Part shown: piece after piece, positions 46,073 to 56,229 of the stretch
How positions within the stretch are numbered: the first letter of the stretch is position 1
How the letters are laid out: the number at the start of each line of letters is the position of its first letter
Assembly (NCBI RefSeq): GCF_017354945.1
Contig: NZ_CP071503.1
Coordinates: 2,480,001-2,544,000, forward strand
Source: Shewanella avicenniae
Lineage (GTDB): Bacteria > Pseudomonadota > Gammaproteobacteria > Enterobacterales > Shewanellaceae
Direction of reading: 5' to 3'
DNA length: 64,000 bases
The notes under the pieces: model-generated
Database searches by the model: none
The model's input: the letters and a program-made list of their open reading frames with translations, nothing else
Told to the model about the DNA's origin: nothing
Program-made: the position numbers and the translations under genes

Positions 46073-47791
46073 ATGGTGCTTCGCAGATTCTTCATCCTGC
46101 TTTTGCTGCTCGCCGTACCGCTATGGCCGAGTGCAGCAGCACCACTTGCCGACTCGCTCATTACCACCATCGAACATCTTGAAGAAGACACCAGTACACC
46201 ATTGTCATTGCTGCAAGCCCAGCAGCAGTTTGCTCAAGGCAACGCCACCACAGCTGATTACCAGTTCCTCACCTTTGGCATTAAAGAACACGCCACCTGG
46301 GTGAAAATAAGCACCCATAATCCCAGCACTCGCGCACTGCGCAAACGCCTTACGGCGGCGCAAACTTGGGTCGAATCCGTGGATGTGTATTTAGTTAAAG
46401 AGCAGCAGATCCTCTATCACTGGCATAGCGGCGACGGCCAAATGGCTGACAATCATCTCGTACCAACCCTTGGTTATGTGTTTGATATGGAGCTGCCGTC
46501 AGGTGACAGCGACATCTATATTCGGGCAGCCTCGCTCGACCCACTAGTGATGCCAATATCCCTCACCAATGTTTATGAAGCGCGCGCGCTGCAAACGAAA
46601 GTTCATGTGTCAATGGGCGTGCTGTATGGCATTTTGATGGCGCTGGTTGGCTTTAATTTGTTGTTGTATGCCACCTTAAAACACTCGGTAGCACTGCATT
46701 ATTCGCTTTATATCGGCTGTTTTTTGGTGATGAATTTTGGCTACGAAGGCTTCGCTTTTAGCTGGCTATATCCGCATTCGTCGAGTTTTCAAAACTACAG
46801 TACCTTATTTTTTATGGTGCTACATGGCGCGAGTGGTTTGCTGTTTGTCTGCAGTTATCTGCAAATTCCACTCAATAAATCGCGCTTTCGCCAGTGGGTC
46901 ACCAGCTATTCCATACTTGGCTTAATCGCCAGCGCAACAACCGTTGTACTGCAGTTGCATATTCTCACCGCGTGGATTGCCTTTGGTTTCATTTCACTGA
47001 CCACACTGATCATGATTGTGGTGGCGTTATTAAATGTCGCGAAGTCGGTTGATGCTCGTTATCTGCTGCTGGCGGTAAGTTTTAGTATGTTGGGCTTGCT
47101 CGCCAGTTCGCTGTCAGTGCTTGGCGTGATTCCGTACAGCTTTTATGCCTATCACGGCGCCGAGTTCGGCGTGGTATCAGAGGCAATTATTCTGGCGATT
47201 GTGGTGGCGTTCCGCTTGCGTAATATCGAGCAAGAGCGTATCTCAGCGCAGTATTTAGCCACACATGATCCGCTCACGCGGCTCAGTAATCGTCGCGCGT
47301 TTGAAGCAGCTGCACGGGAGTTTTTGCAACAGCCGGCCAATATCAATAAGCCGGTGAGCTTTATTATGATGGACATTGACCATTTTAAAGCGATTAATGA
47401 CAGTTACGGGCATCATGTGGGTGACCAAGCGCTGTACCATATCGCGACCTTAATGGGCTATCAGTATCGCAAAGGCGATACTATGGCGCGATGGGGCGGT
47501 GAGGAAGTGGCAATCTTGCTGCCGAACACCCAATTAGCCGCGGCAGTGCGTTATGCCGAACAACTTAGATTGTCGGTACAAAATTCGCCATTAATAGCCG
47601 AATCGCAGCGGATCCACATTACCGCGAGTTTTGGTGTGTCGTTCTGCGTCAATCACGGTCAGACGGAAATTTTGCATGATCTGTATATTCGAGCGGATAA
47701 ATGGCTCTACCGCGCGAAAAACAAAGGCCGCAATCGAGTAGAACCGAGCGTCGATGAAGTCAATGCATCGGTGCCGCTCGCCATTCTCTGA
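46073..47791 (+). CDS. 7TM-DISM sensor diguanylate cyclase
   Basis: A 572-aa membrane diguanylate cyclase. A signal peptide (RRFFILLLLLAVPLWPSAAA) precedes a 7TMR-DISMED2-type extracellular domain (about 40-185), seven transmembrane helices (about 190-390) and a C-terminal GGDEF domain (about 405-565). The active site is intact (RWGGEEVAIL) and the upstream inhibitory I-site RKGD is at the right spacing, so product feedback by c-di-GMP is expected. I start it at ATG 46073 because the signal peptide begins there; the frame is open from 45938. The ligand of the sensor domain is unknown. Confidence 0.9.
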   Translation: MVLRRFFILLLLLAVPLWPSAAAPLADSLITTIEHLEEDTSTPLSLLQAQQQFAQGNATTADYQFLTFGIKEHATWVKISTHNPSTRALRKRLTAAQTWVESVDVYLVKEQQILYHWHSGDGQMADNHLVPTLGYVFDMELPSGDSDIYIRAASLDPLVMPISLTNVYEARALQTKVHVSMGVLYGILMALVGFNLLLYATLKHSVALHYSLYIGCFLVMNFGYEGFAFSWLYPHSSSFQNYSTLFFMVLHGASGLLFVCSYLQIPLNKSRFRQWVTSYSILGLIASATTVVLQLHILTAWIAFGFISLTTLIMIVVALLNVAKSVDARYLLLAVSFSMLGLLASSLSVLGVIPYSFYAYHGAEFGVVSEAIILAIVVAFRLRNIEQERISAQYLATHDPLTRLSNRRAFEAAAREFLQQPANINKPVSFIMMDIDHFKAINDSYGHHVGDQALYHIATLMGYQYRKGDTMARWGGEEVAILLPNTQLAAAVRYAEQLRLSVQNSPLIAESQRIHITASFGVSFCVNHGQTEILHDLYIRADKWLYRAKNKGRNRVEPSVDEVNASVPLAIL

Positions 47792-47862
47792 ACGGGATTT
47801 AAGCAGCCGTCCTTTGTCATCGGCCGGCTGCAGCAAACCATCTTCACTCACATCCGCTTGTA

Positions 47863-48300
47863 TCAGGTCGCGTCTTCGGCGCTTATCTGCTCAGCCCTTT
47901 CAATCACAATATGGGTTTGATAATAGTACTTGCCAGTCGGTCGCCCATCTCGGGTAAAGTCAATCTGAGTGCGCTTGGCAATTCCCGACACCTTTATGCG
48001 TTTATTCAAAAAATAACGTTCAACCGACGGCGAATCGTTGATTCCCAACTGCTTTAACACCGGCACCGACATCACAATGCTGATGCAACGCTGGTCGCGA
48101 TAATCGGTTTCGGTATTGAGATAGAATCGGTGCGCATCATGGCCAACAGCTTTGACCAAAAAGGTGTAGTTGCCTGCTACCCCAGTGGGAGTGGCAGCAG
48201 CGGCGCCGATAACATCAAGCGTATTGGTATAGGTCGGATTCGTAGTGGTGGCAGCGCAGCCACTTAACAGTAAAACTATAGCGAGTAGTGATTTTTTCAT
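47863..48300 (-). CDS. Putative lipoprotein
   Basis: A 145-aa lipoprotein with signal and lipobox LSGC (Cys15), Thr-rich linker, and a soluble domain with one beta-rich region (ERYFLNKRIKVSGIAKRTQIDF, KYYYQTHIVIERAEQI). Resembles small OB-fold-like or DUF lipoproteins, but no family is certain. It is convergent with the diguanylate cyclase gene and divergent from putP. Confidence 0.7.
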   Translation of the reverse strand: MKKSLLAIVLLLSGCAATTTNPTYTNTLDVIGAAAATPTGVAGNYTFLVKAVGHDAHRFYLNTETDYRDQRCISIVMSVPVLKQLGINDSPSVERYFLNKRIKVSGIAKRTQIDFTRDGRPTGKYYYQTHIVIERAEQISAEDAT

Positions 48301-48610
48301 TTTTTCTGGGTTTGAATTGATTACATCCTGTCATTCATCAGGCATTTACTGAGCGAACTCAATAACATGCCAAATGATCTCCTGAGCAGGCAATCTAGCC
48401 AAGCCATGCCGTCAACACAATGAATTTTCGGTAAATTTACATTTTAGCACGCTTTACTGAGAATAAGTGTTGAGGCACACACGCTGTTAATTAGGGTTAA
48501 ACATCACTTTTTCATAACATTCATTTCGAATAGCCTGCAAATATTGTGACCCAGTTCAACTCTCTGCTAGGATGAAGCCCTAAAAAATAACAACGACATT
48601 ACATTTAGTT
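48301..48610. other. Divergent lipoprotein/putP intergenic region
   Basis: About 310 bases. A possible plus-strand promoter for putP is TTGTGA (48544-48549) with TAGGAT (48568-48573) at an 18-base spacing, followed by an A-rich 5' leader. Nothing else is recognisable. Confidence 0.35.
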
Positions 48611-50062
48611 ATGACAATTGAAACTCCTATCGCGGTCACCTTTGTGATCTATTTGTTGGCCATGATGGCCATCGGCTTTTGGGCATATCGCAGCACCGAT
48701 TCTATCGACGACTATATTTTGGGTGGCCGCCAAATGGGCCCCGCAGTCACAGCTCTGAGTGTGGGTGCATCGGACATGTCAGGCTGGTTGTTATTAGGCT
48801 TACCCGGCGCAGTATATTTAGGCGGCTTGGGCGAAGCGTGGATTGGCATTGGCCTGCTTTTAGGTGCGTGGATTAACTGGTTGTTTGTCGCCAAACGGCT
48901 GCGGATTTATACCGAACTGGCAGATAACGCGCTGACATTGCCTGATTTTTTTGAAAAACGCTTTAACGACACTAGCGGCATGTTAAAGCTGGTATCGGCA
49001 CTCACTACCCTGCTGTTTTTCACCTTTTATACCTCATCGGGCATGGTCGGCGGCGCGATTTTGTTTGAGAAAGTCTTTGGTTTGGATTATGAAATTGCCC
49101 TCGCAGCAGGCTCCATCATCATTGTGGCCTACACCTTTATCGGTGGCTTTTTTGCGGTCAGTTGGACGGACTTTTTCCAAGGCTGCTTAATGTTGTTGGC
49201 GTTGCTGATTGTGCCTGTCAGTATTTTTATTCATCCAGAGAGCCACAAGAGTTTGGATGCGCTCGATCCTGCAGTGCTGTCGCTGTTCAGCGACAACCTC
49301 ACCCTGATTGGTCTTTGCTCTGCAGTCGCGTGGGGCTTGGGCTATTTTGGTCAACCACATATTCTGACGCGCTTTATGGCGATCCGCTCCGGTGACGATA
49401 TTAAAATCTCGCGCCGCATCGCCATGAGTTGGATGACATTATCCCTCCTCGGAGCCTTAGCCACAGGCATTGCTGGCATGCTGTATTTTAGCGATACGCC
49501 ATTAGATAACCCTGAAACTGTGTTTATTCACTTAACGCAAATCGCCTTTAATCCATGGATTGGCGGGATTTTAATTGCGGCAATTCTGTCGGCCATTATG
49601 AGCACTATTGATTCGCAACTGTTGGTTTGCTCTAGCGTGGTGACCGAAGATTTTTACCGCCGCTGGTTACGCAAAGACGCGAACGATAAAGAACTGATGT
49701 TGGTTGGTCGCATCGCGGTATTGGCCGTAGCGGTCATTGCAGGGGTTATCGCGCTCGATCCGCAAAACAGCGTGCTGGGCTTAGTCAGTTATGCCTGGGC
49801 CGGCTTTGGTGCCGCCTTTGGACCTGTGGTATTACTCAGCCTGTTTTGGCAGGGGTACAGCCGTATGGGCGCAATCGCCAGCATCGTGGTTGGGGCGGCA
49901 ACCGTCGTATTATGGAAATTTGGCGAAGGCGAAATCTTCAAATTGTACGAAATCGTGCCGGGTGTTCTGCTCTCCTGCATTGCTGGAGTGGTGATCAGTA
50001 AAATATTTCCTGCTGCAGCTACAACGCAAAAACGGTTCGCGTTGTTTAAAACATTGCTGTAA
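48611..50062 (+). CDS. putP: Sodium/proline symporter
   Basis: SSS-family Na+/proline symporter, 483 aa, with about 13 transmembrane helices. The conserved opening FWAYRSTDSIDDYILGGRQMGPAVTALSVGASDMSGWLLLGLPGAVYL matches PutP closely, and GGFFAVSWTDFFQG and AAILSAIMSTIDSQLLVCSS (TM8 Na+ site) are intact. Proline uptake for catabolism or osmoprotection is expected. No putA neighbour is visible in this window. Confidence 0.94.
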   Translation: MTIETPIAVTFVIYLLAMMAIGFWAYRSTDSIDDYILGGRQMGPAVTALSVGASDMSGWLLLGLPGAVYLGGLGEAWIGIGLLLGAWINWLFVAKRLRIYTELADNALTLPDFFEKRFNDTSGMLKLVSALTTLLFFTFYTSSGMVGGAILFEKVFGLDYEIALAAGSIIIVAYTFIGGFFAVSWTDFFQGCLMLLALLIVPVSIFIHPESHKSLDALDPAVLSLFSDNLTLIGLCSAVAWGLGYFGQPHILTRFMAIRSGDDIKISRRIAMSWMTLSLLGALATGIAGMLYFSDTPLDNPETVFIHLTQIAFNPWIGGILIAAILSAIMSTIDSQLLVCSSVVTEDFYRRWLRKDANDKELMLVGRIAVLAVAVIAGVIALDPQNSVLGLVSYAWAGFGAAFGPVVLLSLFWQGYSRMGAIASIVVGAATVVLWKFGEGEIFKLYEIVPGVLLSCIAGVVISKIFPAAATTQKRFALFKTLL

Positions 50063-50396
50063 CCCTATTGTTTATGCAGGCGGACAAATGTTCGCCTGCT
50101 TCACACTTCTGTGATTCCCCCTATGCGCTATATCTGCTTGCAACTTTAGTCCTATTCCTTTTCTTTAGTTCGACTAACATTATTGAGATCAACATGTTGA
50201 GGGGTTCGTTAAGCTGAGCATGCAGATAAGCTGTGATCTGCACCTCAGACTTCTCTCTGAAAGTAGTAGTACTGGTTTACTGGTCGGACTTGCTGAGGGT
50301 TTATCCACTCCATAACATGGCGAGCTATTAAAAAATGGGGCTGTTGGTCTTTGCCAACAAGCACTTGCGATAAAGCTAAATCAGAGACTCAATTAC
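50063..50396. other. putP-fadL intergenic region
   Basis: About 330 bases carrying the fadL promoter region and the FadR-like site at 50278-50294. A small dyad GTTGG/CCAAC near 50344-50359 could form a 5' UTR hairpin. No terminator with T-run was seen after putP. Confidence 0.5.
50278..50294 (+). promoter_or_regulatory. FadR-like operator upstream of fadL
   Basis: TACTGGTCGGACTTGCT matches the FadR consensus (core CTGGTCNGACNNG) at every informative position but the first. It lies 103-119 bases upstream of the fadL start. Confidence 0.75.
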
Positions 50397-51695
50397 ATGC
50401 ATAATTTTAACAAGACTCTTCTTGCACTGGCAGTAACATGTGGCAGCTTTCAAGCCGCTGCGGCGGGCTTCCAGCTAAATAGCCAATCAGCAACGGGTAT
50501 CGGTCGTGCCTTTGCTGGTGACGCAGTCATTGCAGACAATGCGTCTGTTATGTCGCGTAATCCAAGTGCAATGGCAATGTTTGACTCCAGCGCGCTTTCT
50601 GTGGGGATGACCGTTGGCGATATTCAGATCGACGTTAAAGATGTGAACTTTGCCGGCGGCGCTGTTGATTTGGGCGGCATCGACGATGCTGGCAGCGTCA
50701 AAGTCATTCCGAACATCTTCTACATTCAACCACTGAACGATAAGTGGGCTGTGGGTGTGGCAGCATTCTCTAACTTCGGTACAGGTACTGAAACCAACTC
50801 GCTGGCTGAAGGTGTAGCAGTTGCACCATTCGATCTGATTGGTAAAACCGAAGTGACAACAGTCGATTTCAACGTGAGCTTGTCTTACCGTATCAACAAA
50901 CAATGGAGCGTGGGCATTGGCTTAGACACCATTTATGGTAAAGGTAAGCTTACCCGTTACGCAGGTGCTACACCACTGCTCGATGTTGACGCTGATGGCG
51001 TTGGCTTCGGTGGCATTGTGGGCGTGACCTTTGAAATGGATAACAACAACCGTTTCGCGTTGAGCTATCGCAAGAGCCCAACGGTGACAGTTGAAGGTGA
51101 TATCTCTGTACTGACCAGCCAAGAAATTACGGGGTTGAGTACTCAGCAAGTGGGCATCGACTTTGAAGAGTTGGATGTCCCGTTAGCGGATATCGCCCAG
51201 TTTGCCGGTTTCCACCAGTTAACCCCAAGCTTTGCTGTGCACTACACTGCCCAGTTTACTCGCTGGGGTGCATTTGATCAGATCACCGCTAAAGATGGTA
51301 CTGCCACCATCGCGACTGGCAGCTTTGCGGGGCTGGAAATCGCCACCGGAGTTGAAACTGCATTGAAAGAGTACCAATGGCAAGACTCATGGTTGGGTAG
51401 CATTGGTATGACTTACTCTGTCAGCCCTGATTTGGATCTGCGTGCAGGTTATATGTATGACCGCGGTGTAGTAGACAAACTGAGTTCACTGTCTATTCCT
51501 GACTCTAACCGTCACTGGTACACCGTAGGTTTGGGCTATCAATGGAGCAAGAACAGCACCATCGATTTAGGTATCGCCTTGGTAAAAGGTACTGAAGTAG
51601 ACCTCGTTGAACAGAGTCGTTTAGTCGGTCCTGTAAATGCGACCACTAAATCTTCTGCAACTTACTACTCAGTGCAGTACAGCTATCGCTTCTAA
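50397..51695 (+). CDS. fadL: Long-chain fatty acid outer membrane transporter
   Basis: FadL-family outer membrane porin, 432 aa, importing long-chain fatty acids. The signal peptide is cleaved after QAAAA (about residue 23); the mature N-terminus GFQLNSQSATGIGRAFAGDAVIADNASVMSRNPSAMAMF is the FadL signature, with the NPA-like hatch segment. It ends in YSYRF, the aromatic-terminal beta-signal. A FadR-like operator precedes it, consistent with regulation together with fadIJ. Confidence 0.94.
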   Translation: MHNFNKTLLALAVTCGSFQAAAAGFQLNSQSATGIGRAFAGDAVIADNASVMSRNPSAMAMFDSSALSVGMTVGDIQIDVKDVNFAGGAVDLGGIDDAGSVKVIPNIFYIQPLNDKWAVGVAAFSNFGTGTETNSLAEGVAVAPFDLIGKTEVTTVDFNVSLSYRINKQWSVGIGLDTIYGKGKLTRYAGATPLLDVDADGVGFGGIVGVTFEMDNNNRFALSYRKSPTVTVEGDISVLTSQEITGLSTQQVGIDFEELDVPLADIAQFAGFHQLTPSFAVHYTAQFTRWGAFDQITAKDGTATIATGSFAGLEIATGVETALKEYQWQDSWLGSIGMTYSVSPDLDLRAGYMYDRGVVDKLSSLSIPDSNRHWYTVGLGYQWSKNSTIDLGIALVKGTEVDLVEQSRLVGPVNATTKSSATYYSVQYSYRF

Positions 51696-51711
51696 TCGCG
51701 TTCAGCAGACG

Positions 51712-51742
51712 AAAAAGCCAGCTTTTTAGCTGGCTTTTTTAC
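51712..51742 (+). terminator. fadL terminator
   Basis: AAAAAGCCAGC (51712-51722) pairs with GCTGGCTTTTT (51729-51739), followed by T and A residues, 16 bases after fadL. Confidence 0.9.
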
Positions 51743-51925
51743 ATTATTTTCGCGTTGATATCATCTTTCGCCACAATTCAGACCTAACCTTAAAGATAAG
51801 GGACAGTGAGGCGTTAGATTAGTCCTCACTTAACTACATAAAATTTTTCTAATAGATGATTGCTTATACCAAATATATCCATTAGAATTTTCTCATAAAT
51901 GTAGTATTGCGTGGAATTAGTTGAT

Positions 51926-52945
51926 ATGCGAACAGTTTTCATTTCTGCCCTCAGCGTTTTTTGGTTGATGGCTGCACTACCAAGCCAAGCCGAACAGGTC
52001 TCAACCTACCGTGTAGCCACCACCATTGCCCCCTCTTATCTGGTGTTAGATGGCACTATTGAGGCGGTAAAATCTGCCACAGTATCTGCCCAAACCTCAG
52101 GCCGAATTGTTAAACTTAATTTCGATGTAAACGACTTGGTTCCTGCCGGTGCCTCGCTATTGGAAATCACCAGTAAAGAGCAAGGCGCCGAGCTGGCAGC
52201 GGCTGAAGCCAGTTATGCCCGAGCCAAAGCGTTAGATGTTGAGGCGCAGCAAACCCTCGAACGCTATCAAGCACTGTTTCCACAAGGTGCAATCTCTAAA
52301 GGGGCTATGGATCAAGCCATTGCCAACGCCAAATCATCCCAACAGGCGGCCACAGCTGCTTTGGCGCAAGTGACGAAAGCGCGTGAAAACCTCAAATACA
52401 CGGTAGTAACCTCACCGTATGCTGGGGTGATGACTGCTCGCCATGTCGAAGAAGGTGAAACCGTCAGCGTGGGTCAACCGCTACTTTCTGGTTATGCCAC
52501 CAACAAGATGCGCATTGTGATGCAGGTGCCACAGCAATATCGCCAAGCATTAGTGGATGCTGGCACTGTGGATGTCACTCTTGCTGATGGCCGCAAGTTT
52601 GCCATTGATAAACCACAGATTTTTGGTTTTACCGACACCCAAAGCCATGCCTACAAGGTGCGCTTACCACTTCCTGAAAACACCCCAGCATTATTGCCTG
52701 GCAGTTGGGTCAAAGCCCGTTTTGCCATTAGCCAGCGGCCGCTGGTACAAATTCCCACCAGCGCGTTGTACAGCGTGAACGAGCTGACCGGAGTTTATCT
52801 CAAAGTTGATAACAGTTTTGTGCTGCAGCAAGTGCGCATTGGGGAAAACCTCAACGGCCACGTAGAAGTGATTGCCGGATTGCAGGATGGTGATGTGATT
52901 GCCAACAACGCCTATCAAGTGTTGATGCAACACTCAGCCAAGTAG
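51926..52945 (+). CDS. RND efflux periplasmic adaptor (membrane fusion protein)
   Basis: HlyD/AcrA-like adaptor, 339 aa. Signal peptide ends at PSQA (about residue 21). The split lipoyl domain is visible in VKSATVSAQTSGRIVKLNFDVNDLVPAGASLLEI and PYAGVMTARHVEEGETVSVGQPLL, flanking an alpha-hairpin (QGAELAAAEASYARAKALDVEAQQ). C-terminal beta-barrel and membrane-proximal regions follow. ATG 51926 is chosen; GTG 51911 is in frame. It starts a four-gene operon with the RND pump, a DUF2892 protein and a rhodanese. No outer membrane factor gene is included. Confidence 0.9.
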   Translation: MRTVFISALSVFWLMAALPSQAEQVSTYRVATTIAPSYLVLDGTIEAVKSATVSAQTSGRIVKLNFDVNDLVPAGASLLEITSKEQGAELAAAEASYARAKALDVEAQQTLERYQALFPQGAISKGAMDQAIANAKSSQQAATAALAQVTKARENLKYTVVTSPYAGVMTARHVEEGETVSVGQPLLSGYATNKMRIVMQVPQQYRQALVDAGTVDVTLADGRKFAIDKPQIFGFTDTQSHAYKVRLPLPENTPALLPGSWVKARFAISQRPLVQIPTSALYSVNELTGVYLKVDNSFVLQQVRIGENLNGHVEVIAGLQDGDVIANNAYQVLMQHSAK

Positions 52946-52958
52946 GTAGGACATTACG

Positions 52959-55900
52959 ATGACTGCAGAAAATAATCATATGGGGATTTCAGGCAAAATT
53001 GCGGCGAAATTCCAAAATAGCGCGATCACACCACTGTTGGCTCTGCTAGGTTTATTACTGGGCTTGTTCGCCATTTTAATTACGCCCAAAGAGGAAGAAC
53101 CGCAGATTGATGTCACTTTTGCCGACGTCTACATTCCATTCCCGGGCGCAAAACCCTCCGAAGTGGAACAGCTGGTCACTCTGCCCGCTGAAGAAGTGAT
53201 CTCGCAAATCAAAGGTATCGACACCCTCTATTCGTTTTCACAACCCGATGGTGCCTTGATCATTGTGATCTTCAAAGTGGGGGTACCCCGCAATGAAGCG
53301 ATTGTAAAACTCTACAACCAGATCTATTCCAATCTAGATCGCTTGCCAAGCGCCGCTGGTATTGGTCAACCCTCCATCAAGCCGATGGGGATTGATGATG
53401 TACCGATCGTCAGCCTGACCCTATGGTCAGAAGATCAAACCGTGTCAGCGCAGCAGTTGACCCACGTCGCCAACGGCTTAGAAACTGAACTAAAACGGAT
53501 TGCCGGTACCCGAGAAGTCACCACAGTTGCGCCGCACGAACTGGTATTAAATGTGCGTATCGACCCACAACGGATGAATCACTACGGCGTCAGTTACGAC
53601 AAAATCCGTAACGCCTTAAGTGCCAATAACGCGGTGTCAATGCCAGTATCTCTGGTGCAAAATAACCAAGAGATTAAGGTGCAAGCGGGGCAATTTTTGC
53701 AATCGATTGATGATGTCAAAAACCTCGTGGTAGCCGTTAACAATGACAGCAATGGTGTACCCGCACCTGTGTATCTGTCTGATATCGCTGATATCAGCTT
53801 AAAGGCCGATCTGCCAAGCGCCAGCGCATGGCACTATCAAACCAACAAAGAAACCGCGGGTACGACTGACCACACAGCTGAAGGCATCTTCCCTGCAGTG
53901 ACCATTTCAATCGGTAAAAAACCGGGCGAAAACGCGGTGGATGTGGCTGATGCGGTACTTGCTAAAGTTGAGCAAGTACGCAACGTGATTATTCCTGAGA
54001 AGGTCAATATCAGCGTTTCACGAAACTATGGCGTGACGGCAGCAGACAAGTCTAATACACTGATTTTTAAACTGATTTTTGCTACCACTGCGGTGGTGAT
54101 TCTGGTATTGCTGACAATGGGGCTGCGCGAAGCCATTGTAGTCGGTGTTGCTATTGGCATTACGCTCGCCATAACCCTGTTCGCCTCTTGGGCTTACGGC
54201 TTTACCCTGAACCGCGTCAGCTTGTTCGCGTTGATTTTCTCCATCGGTATTCTGGTGGATGACGCCATTGTGGTGGTGGAGAACATTCACCGGCATATGG
54301 CGATGGGCAAGCGCTCCTTTAGCGAACTGATCCCGGTGGCGGTTGATGAAGTGGGTGGTCCAACAATTTTGGCCACCTTTACCGTGATTGCTGCGCTGCT
54401 GCCGATGGCGTTTGTCAGCGGCTTGATGGGGCCCTACATGAGCCCTATTCCTATCAATGCCAGTATGGGGATGGTGATTTCGCTGGCAGTGGCCTTTGTG
54501 GTCACGCCTTGGCTTAGCCGTAAGCTGCTCAAACATCACAAACCAGCTCAAGATAATGCCGACCACCAAGTTGAGTCCGCCTCGCCTGTCATGCTCAAAC
54601 TGTTTAATCGCTTGATTAAGCCGTTTCTAGAGAGCCGTAAGGCGCGCATTGGCCTTGCGGGCGGCGTAGCGCTGTTGATCGCCATGGCGGTCGCGCTTCC
54701 TGTGGGGCAATTGGTGGTGCTAAAAATGCTGCCATTTGACAACAAATCTGAGTTTCAGGTGATTGTCGATATGCCGGAAGGTACGCCTGTCGAGCAAACC
54801 GAGAAAGTGCTCAAGGCGCTTTCAAGCTACCTCGCCACCGTGCCAGAAGTGCGCAACATGCAGCTGTATGCGGGCACGCATGCACCGATTAACTTCAATG
54901 GGTTAGTGCGCCACTACTTTATGCGCAGCACCCAAGAAGCGGGCGATATTCAAGTGAACTTAGTGGATAAGCACCACAGAGATCGCGACAGCCACTCCAT
55001 TTCACTCGCAGTGCGTGGCCCACTGCAACAGATTGCCGCGCAATATCAGGCAAACGTTAAAGTGGTTGAAGTGCCACCCGGCCCACCGGTGTGGTCGCCT
55101 ATTGTGGCGGAAGTGTATGGCCCTAGTGAATCGATTCGTGAACAAGCCGCAAACGATCTGATGCAGCTGTTCCACAACACTGCCGACGTGGTGGATATCG
55201 ATATCTACCTACCCGCCGCGCAACAAAAATGGCAGATTAACATCGACCGCAGCAAAGCCAGTTTACTTGGTGTGCCTTATGCCAACATCGTTGATTTGAT
55301 TGCCACCTCAGTAGGCGGCAATGATGTCAACGTGTTGCATAAACCGATGCAAAAATACCCAGTGCCAATCAGACTCGAACTGGACGAAGCCAATAAGCTC
55401 GAATTAACCCAACTGATGACCATGAAGCTCGACAGTCAGTTTGGTGGCACAGTGCCGTTATCTGAGCTGATTAAGGTGCAAAAAGGCAGTATCGATAAAC
55501 CTATCATCCACAAAAACATGATCCCGATGATTATGGTCGTGGCCGATATGGCTGGACCACTAGATAGCCCGCTGTATGGCATGTTTGAAATGGCGGCCGA
55601 CATCGATGCCACGGGCGGACTGGGCTTTGAGCAACACTATATTCAGCAACCCGATGGCTTAAATGCCGTCAGCGTTTTGTGGGATGGCGAGTGGAAAATC
55701 ACTTACGAAACCTTCCGCGATATGGGCATCGCTTACGGTGTCGGCATGATTGCTATCTACCTGTTGGTAGTCGCGCACTTCCGATCTTATCTGGTACCGC
55801 TGATCATTATGGCGCCGATCCCACTGACCATTATTGGCGTCATGCCAGGTCATGCACTGCTCGGCGCACAGTTCACTGCGACCTCGATGATTGGGATGAT

Positions 55901-56225
55901 CGCCCTCGCCGGGATTATCGTGCGTAACTCAATACTATTGGTCGACTTTATTAACCAAGAGACCGCGGCCGGATTACCGTTTGAACAAGCGGTGATTCAC
56001 TCAGGGGCGGTAAGGGCAAAACCGATTATGTTGACTGCTCTAGCGGCGATGATTGGTGCGCTGTTTATTTTGGATGATCCCATCTTTAACGGTCTCGCCA
56101 TTGCACTCATCTTTGGTATTTTGATTTCGACACTGCTCACCTTAGTGGTGATCCCAGTGCTGTATTACGCCTTCATGCGCAAACGTATGGAAGCCCAACC
56201 TGCAACTTTGGCTACAGGAGCCTAA
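52959..56225 (+). CDS. RND family efflux transporter permease
   Basis: Large RND transporter, 1088 aa, with 12 transmembrane helices and two periplasmic porter loops. TM4 holds the proton-relay acidic pair in GILVDDAIVVVENIHRH. The N-terminal segment SAITPLLALLGLLLGLFAILITPKEEEPQIDV and the closing GIIVRNSILLVDFINQE are typical of the HAE-1-like group. With its adaptor it would expel drugs, dyes or lipids; the substrate is not predictable. It starts 13 bases after the adaptor gene. Confidence 0.93.
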   Translation: MTAENNHMGISGKIAAKFQNSAITPLLALLGLLLGLFAILITPKEEEPQIDVTFADVYIPFPGAKPSEVEQLVTLPAEEVISQIKGIDTLYSFSQPDGALIIVIFKVGVPRNEAIVKLYNQIYSNLDRLPSAAGIGQPSIKPMGIDDVPIVSLTLWSEDQTVSAQQLTHVANGLETELKRIAGTREVTTVAPHELVLNVRIDPQRMNHYGVSYDKIRNALSANNAVSMPVSLVQNNQEIKVQAGQFLQSIDDVKNLVVAVNNDSNGVPAPVYLSDIADISLKADLPSASAWHYQTNKETAGTTDHTAEGIFPAVTISIGKKPGENAVDVADAVLAKVEQVRNVIIPEKVNISVSRNYGVTAADKSNTLIFKLIFATTAVVILVLLTMGLREAIVVGVAIGITLAITLFASWAYGFTLNRVSLFALIFSIGILVDDAIVVVENIHRHMAMGKRSFSELIPVAVDEVGGPTILATFTVIAALLPMAFVSGLMGPYMSPIPINASMGMVISLAVAFVVTPWLSRKLLKHHKPAQDNADHQVESASPVMLKLFNRLIKPFLESRKARIGLAGGVALLIAMAVALPVGQLVVLKMLPFDNKSEFQVIVDMPEGTPVEQTEKVLKALSSYLATVPEVRNMQLYAGTHAPINFNGLVRHYFMRSTQEAGDIQVNLVDKHHRDRDSHSISLAVRGPLQQIAAQYQANVKVVEVPPGPPVWSPIVAEVYGPSESIREQAANDLMQLFHNTADVVDIDIYLPAAQQKWQINIDRSKASLLGVPYANIVDLIATSVGGNDVNVLHKPMQKYPVPIRLELDEANKLELTQLMTMKLDSQFGGTVPLSELIKVQKGSIDKPIIHKNMIPMIMVVADMAGPLDSPLYGMFEMAADIDATGGLGFEQHYIQQPDGLNAVSVLWDGEWKITYETFRDMGIAYGVGMIAIYLLVVAHFRSYLVPLIIMAPIPLTIIGVMPGHALLGAQFTATSMIGMIALAGIIVRNSILLVDFINQETAAGLPFEQAVIHSGAVRAKPIMLTALAAMIGALFILDDPIFNGLAIALIFGILISTLLTLVVIPVLYYAFMRKRMEAQPATLATGA

Positions 56226-56229
56226 CACT

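Noticed and set aside
47803..47831. Hairpin GCAGCCG/CGGCTGC after the 7TM diguanylate cyclase gene
   Set aside because: It lacks a T-run on either side, so it is not called a terminator.
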